Shown piece by piece: positions 43,037-51,726 of a stretch of 64,000 bases of DNA. How positions within the stretch are numbered: position 1 is the stretch's first letter; each line of letters starts with the position of its first letter. The stretch spans positions 1,240,001 through 1,304,000 of the forward strand of contig NZ_CP029425.2 in assembly GCF_002278135.3 (NCBI RefSeq). The letters run 5' to 3'. The stretch is from Bradyrhizobium ottawaense (GTDB lineage Bacteria > Pseudomonadota > Alphaproteobacteria > Rhizobiales > Xanthobacteraceae). The notes below the pieces were generated by a model. It did no database searches and was not told where the DNA came from. It worked only from the letters and a program-made list of their open reading frames with translations. Made by a program: the position numbers and the translations under genes.

Positions 43037-44014
43037 CTACTCCCGTACCCGCTCCAGCTTCTGCAAGCATCGCGTCGCGCGCACTGCAGCGGGCATCTCC
43101 TCGTCGGGAAAGCTGGTGTCCCAGTTGGTGACGCCGACCTCGCCGACATAGATGTCGCCCCTGGAATCCAGCGCGATGCCGTGGGGCGCCAGGAACTTTC
43201 CGCTCGCAACACCCGGCCCTTCCTCGCCGCCGAGGCGCGCGATGCGCCTGCCCCTGGCGTCCACGATCGACAGTCGCGGCCCGAGATTGGGCACCTTGCG
43301 GTTGATGGCAAGGCCCGGGCCGAGCTCGCCGATCACGAAGGTCGGGCTCTTGGCCCCGCCGCAACAGCACAGCGCGCAGGGCCGATGCAAATTGTTCCAT
43401 TGCGTCTCGTATTTGCCCTCGCCATTGAACACCTGGACGCGGTGGTTCTCGCGGTCGGCGACATAGACCCAACCATCTGCATCGGTGGCAATATTGTGCA
43501 CGATGTTGAACTGGCCGGGATCGGTGCCGGGCTCGCCCCAGCTCTTGAGCAGCTTGCCGTCCGGCGTGAATTTGTGCACGCGCGCATTGCCATAGCCGTC
43601 GGAGACGTAGATCTCGCCCTTCGGCGACAGCGCGGTGTGGGTGCAGCGGTGGAAGGGCTCGCCGCTCATGAACGGCGCCGGCTTCTCGGGGATGCCGATC
43701 GTCAGCAGCACCTTGCCGTCCGTGGTGCATTTGCGCACGGTGTGGTCGCCGTCATCGGTGCAGTAGAGATTGTCGTCGGCGTCGATGTGAAGGCCGTGCG
43801 CGCGCGAGAACAGCCCTTCGCCCCAGCTGCGCAGGAAATTGCCCTCGCGGTCGAGCACCACCATCGGGTGGGCACCGCGGTTGAAGACGTAGACACGATC
43901 CCTGCCGTCGACCGCGACGGAGGCGACGTCGGTGAGCTGCCAGCCGTCGGGCAGTTTCGCGAAATTGTCGACGACGCGGTAGCGGTGCTCGCCGCTGCCG
44001 AGAATGGCTGGCAT
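43037..44014 (-). CDS. NHL-repeat six-bladed beta-propeller protein
   Basis: 325 residues of repeated blades such as 'GLHIDADDNLYCTDDGDHTVRKCTTDGKVLLTIG' and 'IATDADGWVYVADRENHRVQVFNGEGKYETQW', typical of NHL/peptidylglycine-lyase-like propellers. There is no signal peptide. A 'CALCCCGG' cysteine run near residue 213 might bind metal. It is the last gene of a minus-strand cluster with a flavin monooxygenase and an acyl-CoA ligase, so it may be a lactonase or hydratase-like enzyme, or a binding protein, for that pathway. The function is not established. Confidence 0.75.
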   Translation of the reverse strand: MPAILGSGEHRYRVVDNFAKLPDGWQLTDVASVAVDGRDRVYVFNRGAHPMVVLDREGNFLRSWGEGLFSRAHGLHIDADDNLYCTDDGDHTVRKCTTDGKVLLTIGIPEKPAPFMSGEPFHRCTHTALSPKGEIYVSDGYGNARVHKFTPDGKLLKSWGEPGTDPGQFNIVHNIATDADGWVYVADRENHRVQVFNGEGKYETQWNNLHRPCALCCCGGAKSPTFVIGELGPGLAINRKVPNLGPRLSIVDARGRRIARLGGEEGPGVASGKFLAPHGIALDSRGDIYVGEVGVTNWDTSFPDEEMPAAVRATRCLQKLERVRE

Positions 44015-44031
44015 GGGTGGTCTCTCCTCTT

Positions 44032-44070
44032 GTCATTCCGGGCTCGCGCTACGCGCGCCCCGGAATGACG
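44032..44070. repeat. REP-type hairpin (GTCATTCCGGG)
   Basis: The ends GTCATTCCGGG and CCCCGGAATGAC are inverted around a GCGCG-rich centre. The element lies between two minus-strand genes, immediately after the flavin monooxygenase stop, and may reduce read-through. Related elements are at 51608-51687 and 54938-55070. Confidence 0.6.
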
Positions 44071-44071
44071 G

Positions 44072-45835
44072 CTATAATCGCCCCAAAATCCCTTGCTCGA
44101 TCGCCTTGATCTGCAGCGCGAGATATTTCGAGTTGATCCGGCACTGCGCGAGGCTGCCGGCGATGAACCAGAGCCCGGGCTGCCTGGTGCGCGCATACAT
44201 GTTGCGCAGCTCAAGACCATCGCCAAAGCCCCAGATCGGCCCGACGCGGTCGGCGATGGCCTCGCCAAACAGCTTTCGCACCAGATATTCCTGCGGCTTG
44301 TAGCCGGTGGAGAGCACGATGAGATCGGCGGGAAGCAGCGTGCCGTCCTTCATCCGCGCCCCCTCGGGTACAAAGCCCTCGATGTCGGCAAACTGCCTGA
44401 GCTTGATCGCGCCCTCGACGATCAGGTTGGAGCAGCCGACGTTGAAATAATAGCCGCCCCCGCGGGTGAGGTATTTGAACTGCCAGCCGGTGCCGGCCTC
44501 GCCGAAGTCGAGCTTGAAGCCGACGCGCGAGAGGCCGTCGAGCAGCTCCTTGTCGAGCTGCTTCGACTGCTCCGTCAGCATCACATGCGTCTTCTTCGCC
44601 AGCGGCGTCGGCATCGAGGCCGCGATCAGGTCGTTGTCCTCGAGCGTGCCTTCGTTGTAGGTGGCATAAGCGAGCTGCGCCGACGGTTCGATATTGGTGA
44701 CCAGCGTGGCTGCGCGCTGCACCAGCGTCACCTCGGCGCCGCTGGAATACAGATCCTGCGCGATGTCGTGGCCGCTGTTGCCGGTGCCGATGACGATCGC
44801 GCGCTTGCCTGTCCAGGTCTCGCCGTCCTCATAGCGGCTGGAATGCAGCAGCGTTCCCTTGAAATTGTCGAGCGTCGGAATGGCCGGAACATTGGCGATG
44901 CCGCTGACGCCGGTCGCCATGATCACGTGGCGCGGATGCATGGTGCGCCTGCTGCCGTCGGCCCGGCGCAGCGTGACGGTCCAGTGGCCCTCGACCTCAT
45001 CATAGGCGCCGCTTTCGAACTCGGTGCCGGCCCAGAAGTTCAGCTCCATCGCATCGACGTAAGCCTCGAACCAGTTGGCGAGCTTGTCCTTGGGGATATA
45101 GACCGGCCAGTTCGGCGGAAACGGCATGTAGGGGAGGTGATTGACCTGCACCTGGTTGTGCAGGGTGAGCGCATGATAGCGCTTGCGCCAATTGTCGCCG
45201 ATCCGCATCTCGCGATCGACGATCAGCGCGTCGACCTTCAACTGCTTCAGCCGGGCTGCTATCGCGAGCCCGGCCTGGCCGCCGCCGACCACCAGCGCGG
45301 CAGGGTCGCGATCGGCATAGTCGCGCGAGGCGTTGCGCAAATCCAGCCAGTTCGGCCCGCGGAAATCGCGGGAATAGGCCTGGCCGCGCGGCCGCGACGT
45401 GCCGAGTTGCTCCTCGAATCCCTTGAGCTCGTCGAGCGCGGTGAGCAGCGTCCAGGCCTTCAGGCGGTCGCCGTCGGTCTTGTCGGGAATGAGCCGCAGG
45501 ATGCCGCTGCCACGGCCGGTCGCGGTTTCGAACGTGAAGATCGCTTCGATGGTGTTGCTACCGGCACGCGTCACCCAGCGCGGCGGCGCGCGGTTCGGCG
45601 CGATCTTGAAGTTGGTCGGTGCCGCCTTGGGCGCGAGCGCGGCCAGCGCTTGCGCAATCGTCTCGCGGCCGGCGATCGTTTGCAGGTTCCAGCTCAGCGC
45701 CAGCACGTCGCGCCAGAAGCTGTCGGCGAGGAAGAGGCGGTCCAGCGTGGCGGGATCGGGCCTGCCCAGCGCGCGCTCGAATTCATCGAGCCAGGCCTGG
45801 GCGCACGCGGATAGATCCTTGGTCTTGTCGAGCAT
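44072..45835 (-). CDS. Flavin-containing monooxygenase
   Basis: 587 residues. An N-terminal SnoaL/NTF2-like segment (1-150) precedes a two-nucleotide-site monooxygenase: FAD motif 'VVGGGQAGLAIAARL' (near 184), the FMO/Baeyer-Villiger fingerprint 'FKGTLLHSSRY' (325-335) and NADPH motif 'IGTGNSGHDIA' (350-355). It should oxygenate a nucleophilic nitrogen or sulfur or a ketone using NADPH and O2. It is in a cluster with nitronate monooxygenase, acyl-CoA ligase and a solute-binding protein. ATG at 45835 starts the protein. Confidence 0.85.
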   Translation of the reverse strand: MLDKTKDLSACAQAWLDEFERALGRPDPATLDRLFLADSFWRDVLALSWNLQTIAGRETIAQALAALAPKAAPTNFKIAPNRAPPRWVTRAGSNTIEAIFTFETATGRGSGILRLIPDKTDGDRLKAWTLLTALDELKGFEEQLGTSRPRGQAYSRDFRGPNWLDLRNASRDYADRDPAALVVGGGQAGLAIAARLKQLKVDALIVDREMRIGDNWRKRYHALTLHNQVQVNHLPYMPFPPNWPVYIPKDKLANWFEAYVDAMELNFWAGTEFESGAYDEVEGHWTVTLRRADGSRRTMHPRHVIMATGVSGIANVPAIPTLDNFKGTLLHSSRYEDGETWTGKRAIVIGTGNSGHDIAQDLYSSGAEVTLVQRAATLVTNIEPSAQLAYATYNEGTLEDNDLIAASMPTPLAKKTHVMLTEQSKQLDKELLDGLSRVGFKLDFGEAGTGWQFKYLTRGGGYYFNVGCSNLIVEGAIKLRQFADIEGFVPEGARMKDGTLLPADLIVLSTGYKPQEYLVRKLFGEAIADRVGPIWGFGDGLELRNMYARTRQPGLWFIAGSLAQCRINSKYLALQIKAIEQGILGRL

Positions 45836-45999
45836 GCGCGACCTCTTGGCCGTCTTTCGCGGCGTTTCCTCTGAGATCGGACGCTATACGGTTTCCTCGC
45901 CCGCCAAAAGCTGCGGACCCGAGCGAGGCAGGCATGCAGCCCTGCTCGGGCGGAATATGGCCTGGCATTCCGCTCGCACGGACGCCGGCCGGAGAAGGT

Positions 46000-47526
46000 T
46001 TAAGCGCCGCCCGGACCGCGGCCGGTCCAATAGGGATCGCGCAGCTTGCGTTTGAAGATCTTTCCGGTCGCCTCCCGGGGCAGCGCATCCAGGAACCGGA
46101 TCTCCTTCGGCACCTTGAAGTTCGCCAGCCGCTCGCGCAGAAAAGCCTGCACTGCGGCGGCGGAGAGCTGGTCGCCGGTGTCGGGCTCGATGCAGGCACA
46201 TAGCCGCTCGCCATATTCCGGGTCGGGAATGCCGAACACGGCGCAATCGCGCACTCCGGGCATGCCGATCAGCGCGTTCTCGATCTCGGCGGGATAGATG
46301 TTGACGCCGCCTGATATCACCATGTCGCGCTTGCGGTCGCACAGAAACAGATAGCCGTCCTCGTCGAGATAGCCGACGTCGCCGACGCTGACGAGGCCGT
46401 CGCGCCCCGCCTCGGCGCGCGCCTGCGCCTTGCCGTGGTAATCGAAATCGGGCACCGCCGTCTGGCGCATGTAGATTTCGCCGACCTCGTTGGCGTTGCA
46501 CGCGCTGCCGTCGTCGCGGAAGATCCTGACGATGCCGCCTTCGATGGCGCGGCCGACGGTGCCGGGCTTCTTCAGCGCCTCCTCGGCAGAGTGCCACACC
46601 GGGATCCCGGTCTCGGTCGAGCCGAAATACTCGTTGATGACCGGCCCCCACCAATCGATCATCGCCTTCTTCACCTCGGGCGGGCAGGGCGCAGCCCCGT
46701 GCACGACGAAGCGCAGCGACGACAGGTCGTAGCGCCGCCTGACCGTCTCGGGGAGCCGCAACAGCCGCACGAACATCGTCGGAACCATGTGGATGTGCGT
46801 CACGCGGTGACGCTCGATCAGTGCCAGCAGCTCCTCCGCATCGAACCGCGGCTGGAGGACGATGGTGCAGCCGTTGCGGAACGCCATCATGCCGTAGGAA
46901 TGCGGCGCCGAGTGATACATCGGCCCGTTGATCAGCACGATTTGGTTGTCCCGCGGCTTGATGCCATAGGCGATCGCGCCGACACGTTCGGAAGCGGCCG
47001 CCTGCTCGGGCTGCATCGGCATGCGCCGCACGCCCTTCGGCATCCCGGTCGTGCCCGAGGTGTAGATCATTGCCGCGGCCCGGCGCGGCGGTTCCTGGGT
47101 TTCGGTATGGCCGTCGCGCCAGCGCTCCCAATCGGTCAGTCCGGGCGGGACCGCGGTCAGCTCCGGGGCAATGGCGAAGGTCGCCGCCAGCTCGGGCGGC
47201 GTCGCGACGACGAGAAGGCGGACATCCGGCGCCACGCCGTCACGAATCTGCGGCAGCAGGTCGGCGTGGCAGACCAGGATCTTCGCGCCGCTGTCGGTCA
47301 GGATGTAGCGGACCTCCTCGGCCTTGAGATGCCAGTTGATCGGCACCACCGGGCTGCCGAGGGCGGCGGAGGCCGCAACCACCTCGAACAGGGCGAAGTC
47401 GTTGCGCAGCATCATCGCAACCGGCACGGCCTCGGCAAGGCCCAGGGCGCGGAATCCGCTTGCCGCCCGCCTGATGCGTGACTGGATCTCGTCATAGCTG
47501 ATCCGGCGCTCGCCGCTGATGATCAT
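46000..47526 (-). CDS. Acyl-CoA synthetase (AMP-binding)
   Basis: 508 residues of the ANL superfamily. The ATP motif 'MIYTSGTTGMPKGVRRMP' lies near residue 155, 'NEYFGSTETG' near 300, and the C-terminal hinge 'YLFLCDRKRDMVISGGVNIYPAEIENAL' plus 'PREATGKIFKRKL' lysine motif complete the fold. It activates a carboxylate to its CoA thioester; the substrate class (fatty, aromatic or steroid-derived) cannot be decided here. It begins 24 bases after the binding-protein gene on the same strand, consistent with one transcript. Confidence 0.88.
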   Translation of the reverse strand: MIISGERRISYDEIQSRIRRAASGFRALGLAEAVPVAMMLRNDFALFEVVAASAALGSPVVPINWHLKAEEVRYILTDSGAKILVCHADLLPQIRDGVAPDVRLLVVATPPELAATFAIAPELTAVPPGLTDWERWRDGHTETQEPPRRAAAMIYTSGTTGMPKGVRRMPMQPEQAAASERVGAIAYGIKPRDNQIVLINGPMYHSAPHSYGMMAFRNGCTIVLQPRFDAEELLALIERHRVTHIHMVPTMFVRLLRLPETVRRRYDLSSLRFVVHGAAPCPPEVKKAMIDWWGPVINEYFGSTETGIPVWHSAEEALKKPGTVGRAIEGGIVRIFRDDGSACNANEVGEIYMRQTAVPDFDYHGKAQARAEAGRDGLVSVGDVGYLDEDGYLFLCDRKRDMVISGGVNIYPAEIENALIGMPGVRDCAVFGIPDPEYGERLCACIEPDTGDQLSAAAVQAFLRERLANFKVPKEIRFLDALPREATGKIFKRKLRDPYWTGRGPGGA

Positions 47527-47550
47527 GGCGTGTCCTTGTCCCGCGCGAGT

Positions 47551-48735
47551 CTAGCGATCGTCCAGCACGTCGCCGAAGCCGACCCAGCTCTTGCCATTGA
47601 AGCGGCGGAGCTGAAGCTGCTGGAACGGCAGATAATCGTCGGCGCCGGTCGTAACCGAGATTCCCGGCAGCAGCAGCGGCAGCTTCACCTCCTTCAGCGA
47701 GGCCGCCTGGCGCATGATGTTGTCGCGGCTGACGTCTTCCTTGCACGCCCTCAGCACCGTCATCAGCAGCGTCGCATAGTGGTAGCCGGCCGCGTAGTTG
47801 GAGTTGGAAAGGTCGGCGTTCGGCAGGTATTGCTTCATGAAGGCAAAATACTCCTTCACGCCGGGATCGTCGGCCCATTGCGGGTCCATCGTGTCCTTCT
47901 GGTTGCTCGACGAGATCAGGCCGACCGCGTTGTCGAGCCCGGCCGGCTCCAGGAACGAAATCGACGAAGCCGAGGTCGGCACGAAGAACAGTTCGGGCTT
48001 CCAGCCGATCTCGGCCACGCCCTTGACCATCTGCGAGGTGAATTTTCCGAGCACGACGCCGAACAGCACGTTGGCGCCCGAGGCCTTCAGGGTCGAGAGC
48101 TGAGAGCTGATCGTCGGCGCGCTGGTCTCATAGGTCTGTTCGGCGATGATCATGCCGGCCGCCTTGGCTCCGAGCGCGCGCTTGAAGCCTGCGACATAGT
48201 CGCGACCGAAATCGTCGTTCTGTGCCAGGATCGCGATCCTGGCGTCGGGCTTGGTCTGCAAGATGTATTTGGCATAGACCACGCCCTCGGATTCGTAGGC
48301 CGCCATCCCCGGCATCGTCCACGGATTCTTCTGCGGCTCGGCCCATTTGGTGGCGCCCGAGAGCACGAACAGCTGCGGCACCTTCTTGGCGTTGAGATAG
48401 CGCTGCACCGCGCTGTTGGTAGCGGTGCCGAGCGAGCCGAACATCATCAGCACCTCGTCCTGCTCGACCAGCTTGCGGGTCTGCTCGACCGTCTTCGGCG
48501 GCGAATAGGCGTCGTCCAGCGTGATGAACTTGACCTTGCGGCCGTTGATGCCGCCATCGGCATTGATCTTGTCGAAGAACGCTTCCTGCGTCCGCCCGAT
48601 CGCGCCGAAGCCGGAGGCCGGGCCGCTATAGGGCAGGGTCTGCCCGATGCGGATCTCGGCGCTGCCGTCGGCGCGGGCGCTGCCGGCGCCGAGCGTCAGC
48701 AACGACATGCCGATCAATGCGGCTGCGAGCTTCAT
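47551..48735 (-). CDS. Branched-chain-type ABC transporter substrate-binding protein
   Basis: 394 residues with a signal peptide (MKLAAALIGMSLLTLGAGSARA) and a Peripla_BP_6 fold ('IRIGQTLPYSGPASGFGAIGRTQEAFFDKINADGGINGRKVKFITLDDAYSPPKTVEQTRKLVEQDEV' is the LivK-type opening). These proteins bind amino acids, amides or aromatic and aliphatic acids. No LivHMGF genes accompany it in the window, so the permease must be elsewhere. GGGAGGA precedes the ATG. It lies between the ligase and nitronate monooxygenase genes. Confidence 0.9.
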   Translation of the reverse strand: MKLAAALIGMSLLTLGAGSARADGSAEIRIGQTLPYSGPASGFGAIGRTQEAFFDKINADGGINGRKVKFITLDDAYSPPKTVEQTRKLVEQDEVLMMFGSLGTATNSAVQRYLNAKKVPQLFVLSGATKWAEPQKNPWTMPGMAAYESEGVVYAKYILQTKPDARIAILAQNDDFGRDYVAGFKRALGAKAAGMIIAEQTYETSAPTISSQLSTLKASGANVLFGVVLGKFTSQMVKGVAEIGWKPELFFVPTSASSISFLEPAGLDNAVGLISSSNQKDTMDPQWADDPGVKEYFAFMKQYLPNADLSNSNYAAGYHYATLLMTVLRACKEDVSRDNIMRQAASLKEVKLPLLLPGISVTTGADDYLPFQQLQLRRFNGKSWVGFGDVLDDR

Positions 48736-48770
48736 GGTGTCCTCCCGTTTTTTTCTTGTAGTCCGAGACG

Positions 48771-49748
48771 TCAGGCGCTGGCGCGGAGCAGGAAATCCTG
48801 CCGGGCCTGATCGAACTCCGCCTTCATCCGGTCGACCAAGTCGGCGACGGCAGGCGCATCGGTGATCTGGCCGATGCCCTGGCCCGAACCCCAGATGTCG
48901 CGCCACGCCTTTGATTTCGTGTTGCCGCCTGAGCCGAAATTCATCTTCGTCTTGTCGGCCATCGGCAGATTGTCCGGATCTAACCCCGCGGCGGCGATGG
49001 AGGGGCCGAGATAGTTGCCGTGCACGCCGGTAAAGAGGTTGGTGTAGACGATGTCGTGCGCGGCATGCTGCGTCAGCGCGGACTTGTAGGCTTCGTCGGC
49101 GTTGGCTTCCCTGGTCGCGATGAAACGCGTGCCCATATAAGCGAGGTCGGCGCCAAGCGTCAGCGCCGAGGCGATGCCGAAGCCGTCGCTGATCGCGCCC
49201 GACAGCAGGATCGTGCCCTTGAACCATTGCTTGACCTCGCGCACCAGCGCGAAGGGCGAGAGCGTTCCGGCATGCCCGCCGGCGCCCGCGCAGACCAGGA
49301 TCAGGCCGTCGACGCCGTGCTCGGCCGCTTTCCGCGCATGCTTGACGTTGATGACGTCGTGGAACACCAGCCCGCCATAGGAATGCGCGGCCTCGACGAT
49401 CTCCGCCGGCGGCCGCAGCGAGGTGATGATGATGGGGACGCGATGTTTCACGCAGGTCTCCATGTCCTTCATCAGGCGGTCGTTGGAGGCGTGGCAGATC
49501 TGGTTGACCGCGTAGGGCGCGACCTTTTTGCCCGGATTGAGCGATTTGTATTGCCCGAGCTCGTCCTCGATGCGGCTCAACCACGCGTCCAGCTTCTCGA
49601 CCGGACGGGCGTTGAGCGCCGGAAACGAGCCGACGACGCCCGCCTTGCACTGGGCGATCACCAGCTCCGGTCCGGAGACGATGAAGAGCGGCGAGCCCAC
49701 CACCGGCAGCGCGAGCGAATCCTTCAAGAGAGCGGGCAGCGCCATCAT
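48771..49748 (-). CDS. Nitronate monooxygenase (NPD family)
   Basis: 325 residues of the FMN-dependent 2-nitropropane dioxygenase family, a TIM barrel. Landmarks are 'LALPVVGSPLFIVSGPELVIAQCKAGVVGSFPALNAR', the catalytic-His region 'CHASNDRLMKDMETCVKHRVPIIITS', the FMN phosphate loop 'LILVCAGAGGHAGTLS' and 'LLSGAISDGFGIASALTLGADLAYMGTRFIAT'. It oxidises alkyl nitronates or acts on related enolates. First gene of the minus-strand cluster, divergent from the LysR regulator. ATG at 49745 is equally possible. Confidence 0.88.
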   Translation of the reverse strand: MMALPALLKDSLALPVVGSPLFIVSGPELVIAQCKAGVVGSFPALNARPVEKLDAWLSRIEDELGQYKSLNPGKKVAPYAVNQICHASNDRLMKDMETCVKHRVPIIITSLRPPAEIVEAAHSYGGLVFHDVINVKHARKAAEHGVDGLILVCAGAGGHAGTLSPFALVREVKQWFKGTILLSGAISDGFGIASALTLGADLAYMGTRFIATREANADEAYKSALTQHAAHDIVYTNLFTGVHGNYLGPSIAAAGLDPDNLPMADKTKMNFGSGGNTKSKAWRDIWGSGQGIGQITDAPAVADLVDRMKAEFDQARQDFLLRASA

Positions 49749-49879
49749 GTCCTCCCTGAAAACGCGGCCCCGCCGGCGGGCGGATGACGAGGCGTTTCCG
49801 TGTTAATTGTCGCGCGGGCGATTGCCGCCCGTGTCGCGGATTTGAACCCACTATAAGGTTGGACGGCGCCCTCCGGTCG

Positions 49880-49913
49880 TTCAATAATGAACGGATAGCC
49901 TTTCAGATATGAA
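49880..49913. promoter_or_regulatory. Two TTCA-N4-TGAA palindromes at the LysR start
   Basis: Site 1 TTCAATAATGAA (49880-49891, extended to GTTCA/TGAAC) and site 2 TTCAGATATGAA (49902-49913) are 22 bases apart, two helical turns. Site 2 spans the ATG of the LysR gene. They lie in the gap between nitronate monooxygenase and LysR genes and may be the regulator's binding sites. Confidence 0.5.
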
Positions 49914-50814
49914 CGGGGGGAGCCGATTGGACTGGGATCTCTGCAAGACCTTCGTCGCGGTCGCCGATACCGGAAGCTTCACCGCGGCCGCCCGCCGGCT
50001 GCACACCAGCCATCCGACCGTCAGTCGCAAGATCGCGGCGCTGGAAGCCCAGCTCGGCACCAGGTTGCTGGCGCGCGCCGCCGACGGCCTGGCACTGACC
50101 GCGGATGGACGGACATTGCGCGAGCACGCCGAGGCCATGGCGGCGGCGGCGCTGCGGGCCGAGACCGCGGTCGCGGCCGGGGGACATAAGGCGCGCGGCA
50201 TCGTCAAGCTTTCGATCGGCGCGACGCTGGCCTCGCATTGGCTGATGCCGCGCCTGCCCGCCTTCCTGCGTGCGCATGACCATGTCCAGCTCGAGATCAT
50301 CACCCACCCGTTTCCGGCGAGCGTGCGTCGGCGTGAGGCGGACGTGGTGCTGCGGCCTTTCGACAGCGGCGAGGAAAACCTGGTCGGTCGCAAGATCGGC
50401 CGCCTTGGGACCGGATTCTACGCCTCGCGCGATTATGCCGCGGGGCGGTCCTTGCCTGAACGGCGCGGCGAGTGGAAGGAGCATAGCGTCGTCGGCTTCG
50501 CCGACCAGGCGTCGAATGCACAGCTTGCGCGCTGGAGCGACGTCGTCACCCGGCAGGCCAGGGTGGTGATGCGCTGCTCTTCCCAGGGGGACATGCTGGC
50601 GGCGGTCCGCGCCGGGATTGGCATCTCGGCGCTCTCCTGCTTCGTCGCAGAAAGCTATCCCGACCTCGTACGCGTCGCCCCGCAAAAGCTCGCCAGCGTG
50701 GCGGACCTGTGGCTGCTGGCCCATCCCGACCTCGTCGAGCTTCCGGCGGTGCGTGCTGTCGTGGATTTCGTCGCCGAATGCGCCCGGGCCGACCGCGCGA
50801 GGCTGCGGGGCTAA
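49909..50814 (+). CDS. LysR-family transcriptional regulator
   Basis: 301 residues: an N-terminal winged helix ('LDWDLCKTFVAVADTGSFTAAARRLHTSHPTVSRKIAALEAQLGTRLLAR') and a LysR effector-binding domain ('GIVKLSIGATLASHWLMPRLPAFLRAHDHVQLEI' start; 'ISALSCFVAESYPDLVRV' near the end). It is divergent from the nitronate monooxygenase cluster, which it most likely controls. The effector is unknown. Two palindromes surround the start codon, suggesting autoregulation. Confidence 0.88.
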   Translation: MNGGSRLDWDLCKTFVAVADTGSFTAAARRLHTSHPTVSRKIAALEAQLGTRLLARAADGLALTADGRTLREHAEAMAAAALRAETAVAAGGHKARGIVKLSIGATLASHWLMPRLPAFLRAHDHVQLEIITHPFPASVRRREADVVLRPFDSGEENLVGRKIGRLGTGFYASRDYAAGRSLPERRGEWKEHSVVGFADQASNAQLARWSDVVTRQARVVMRCSSQGDMLAAVRAGIGISALSCFVAESYPDLVRVAPQKLASVADLWLLAHPDLVELPAVRAVVDFVAECARADRARLRG

Positions 50815-50816
50815 AG

Positions 50817-50867
50817 CATGATCCGGGAAAGTGCGCAGCGGTTTTCCGAAAAGCGCGATGACGTTTC
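50817..50867. repeat. GCATGATC-type repeat, copy B
   Basis: It begins GCATGATCCGGGAAAGTGCG and contains the 'CAGCGGTTTTCCGAAAAG' core seen in the copies at 17160 and 55317. The right end is less well conserved. It lies between the LysR gene and the convergent glycosylase gene. Confidence 0.55.
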
Positions 50868-50886
50868 ATCCTAATCGCGTCGCGCT

Positions 50887-51540
50887 TTAGCCCGAGCCGG
50901 CGAGCACGCCCTCGCGCTTCTTCACCGCGCGATAATAGCTCCACCACAGATGCGCCGCCGCGCCGCGCAGCGGACGCCAGGGCTCGGCGAGCGGCGCCAT
51001 CTGCTTCTCCGTCGGCCGCGCCTGAAGGCCGAGGCCGATCTTGATGGCCTCCTGCACGGCGAGATCGCCGGCAGGCCAGGCATCGCCATGGCCGAGGCAG
51101 AACAGGAGGTAGACGTCCGCGGTCCAGGGGCCGATGCCGGGCAGCGCGATCAACGTGTGATGCGCGGCGTCGGCATCCTCCTCGGCGAGCACGTCGAGGT
51201 TCAGCCGCTGCGCGCCGATCTCGCGGGCGAGATGCTTCAGCGTCTTGATCTTGGCGGCGGACAGGCCGAGCCGCCCGAGCCGGTCAGTGCGGGCCCGGCG
51301 CACCGCGTCGTGGTCGAACGGATCGAAGGCGGCCGACAACCGTCCCCAGATTGCCGCCGCGCTCGCGGTCGAGAGTTGCTGGCCGCAGACGATGTGGGCA
51401 AGGCCCGCAAAACCCGGCTCGCGCCGCCGCAACGCCGGCATGCCCGCGATCTCGAACACGGGTTTGAGGCGCGGGTCGCGCTTGATCAGCGCGTGGACGG
51501 CCTCTTCGAGATCGGACTGGGATTCGAGATGGATGGTCAT
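50887..51540 (-). CDS. DNA-3-methyladenine glycosylase (AlkA-type, HhH-GPD)
   Basis: 217 residues of the HhH-GPD superfamily: 'IVCGQQLSTASAAAIWGRL' in the first helical domain, hairpin 'LIALPGIGPWTADVYLLFCLGHGDAWPAGDLAVQ' with the catalytic Asp159, and the final 'EPWRPLRGAAAHLWWSYYR' motif. It excises alkylated purines in base excision repair. It has no AraC/Ada part and is shorter than E. coli AlkA at the N-terminus. The start is the ATG before TIHLES. It is convergent with LysR and divergent from the gluQ gene. Confidence 0.87.
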   Translation of the reverse strand: MTIHLESQSDLEEAVHALIKRDPRLKPVFEIAGMPALRRREPGFAGLAHIVCGQQLSTASAAAIWGRLSAAFDPFDHDAVRRARTDRLGRLGLSAAKIKTLKHLAREIGAQRLNLDVLAEEDADAAHHTLIALPGIGPWTADVYLLFCLGHGDAWPAGDLAVQEAIKIGLGLQARPTEKQMAPLAEPWRPLRGAAAHLWWSYYRAVKKREGVLAGSG

Positions 51541-51607
51541 TGCAGTTTGGCAAACTCTTTCGGACGTCATGTGGCCGGGCTTGACCCGCTTATCTATTAT
51601 CCTACTC

Positions 51608-51687
51608 CGTCATTCCGGGGCGATGCGAAGTCGAACCCGGAATCTCGAGATTCCGGGTTCGGTCCTGCGGACCGCCCCGGAATGACA
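51608..51687. repeat. REP-type element with a 28-base perfect palindrome
   Basis: The outer arms CGTCATTCCGGGGCG and CGCCCCGGAATGACAG frame an inner perfect palindrome at 51633-51660, centred on TCTCGAGA and bounded by GAACCCGG. The whole can form a large cruciform. It sits between the divergent glycosylase and gluQ genes. Confidence 0.7.
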
Positions 51688-51726
51688 GCCGAGGCGGTCA
51701 AGCCCGGCCATGACGAGTTCTTTCTC

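Noticed and set aside
44093..45814. A 573-codon plus-strand frame opposite the flavin monooxygenase
   Set aside because: Antisense shadow; the minus strand has the FAD, NADPH and FMO fingerprint motifs in order.
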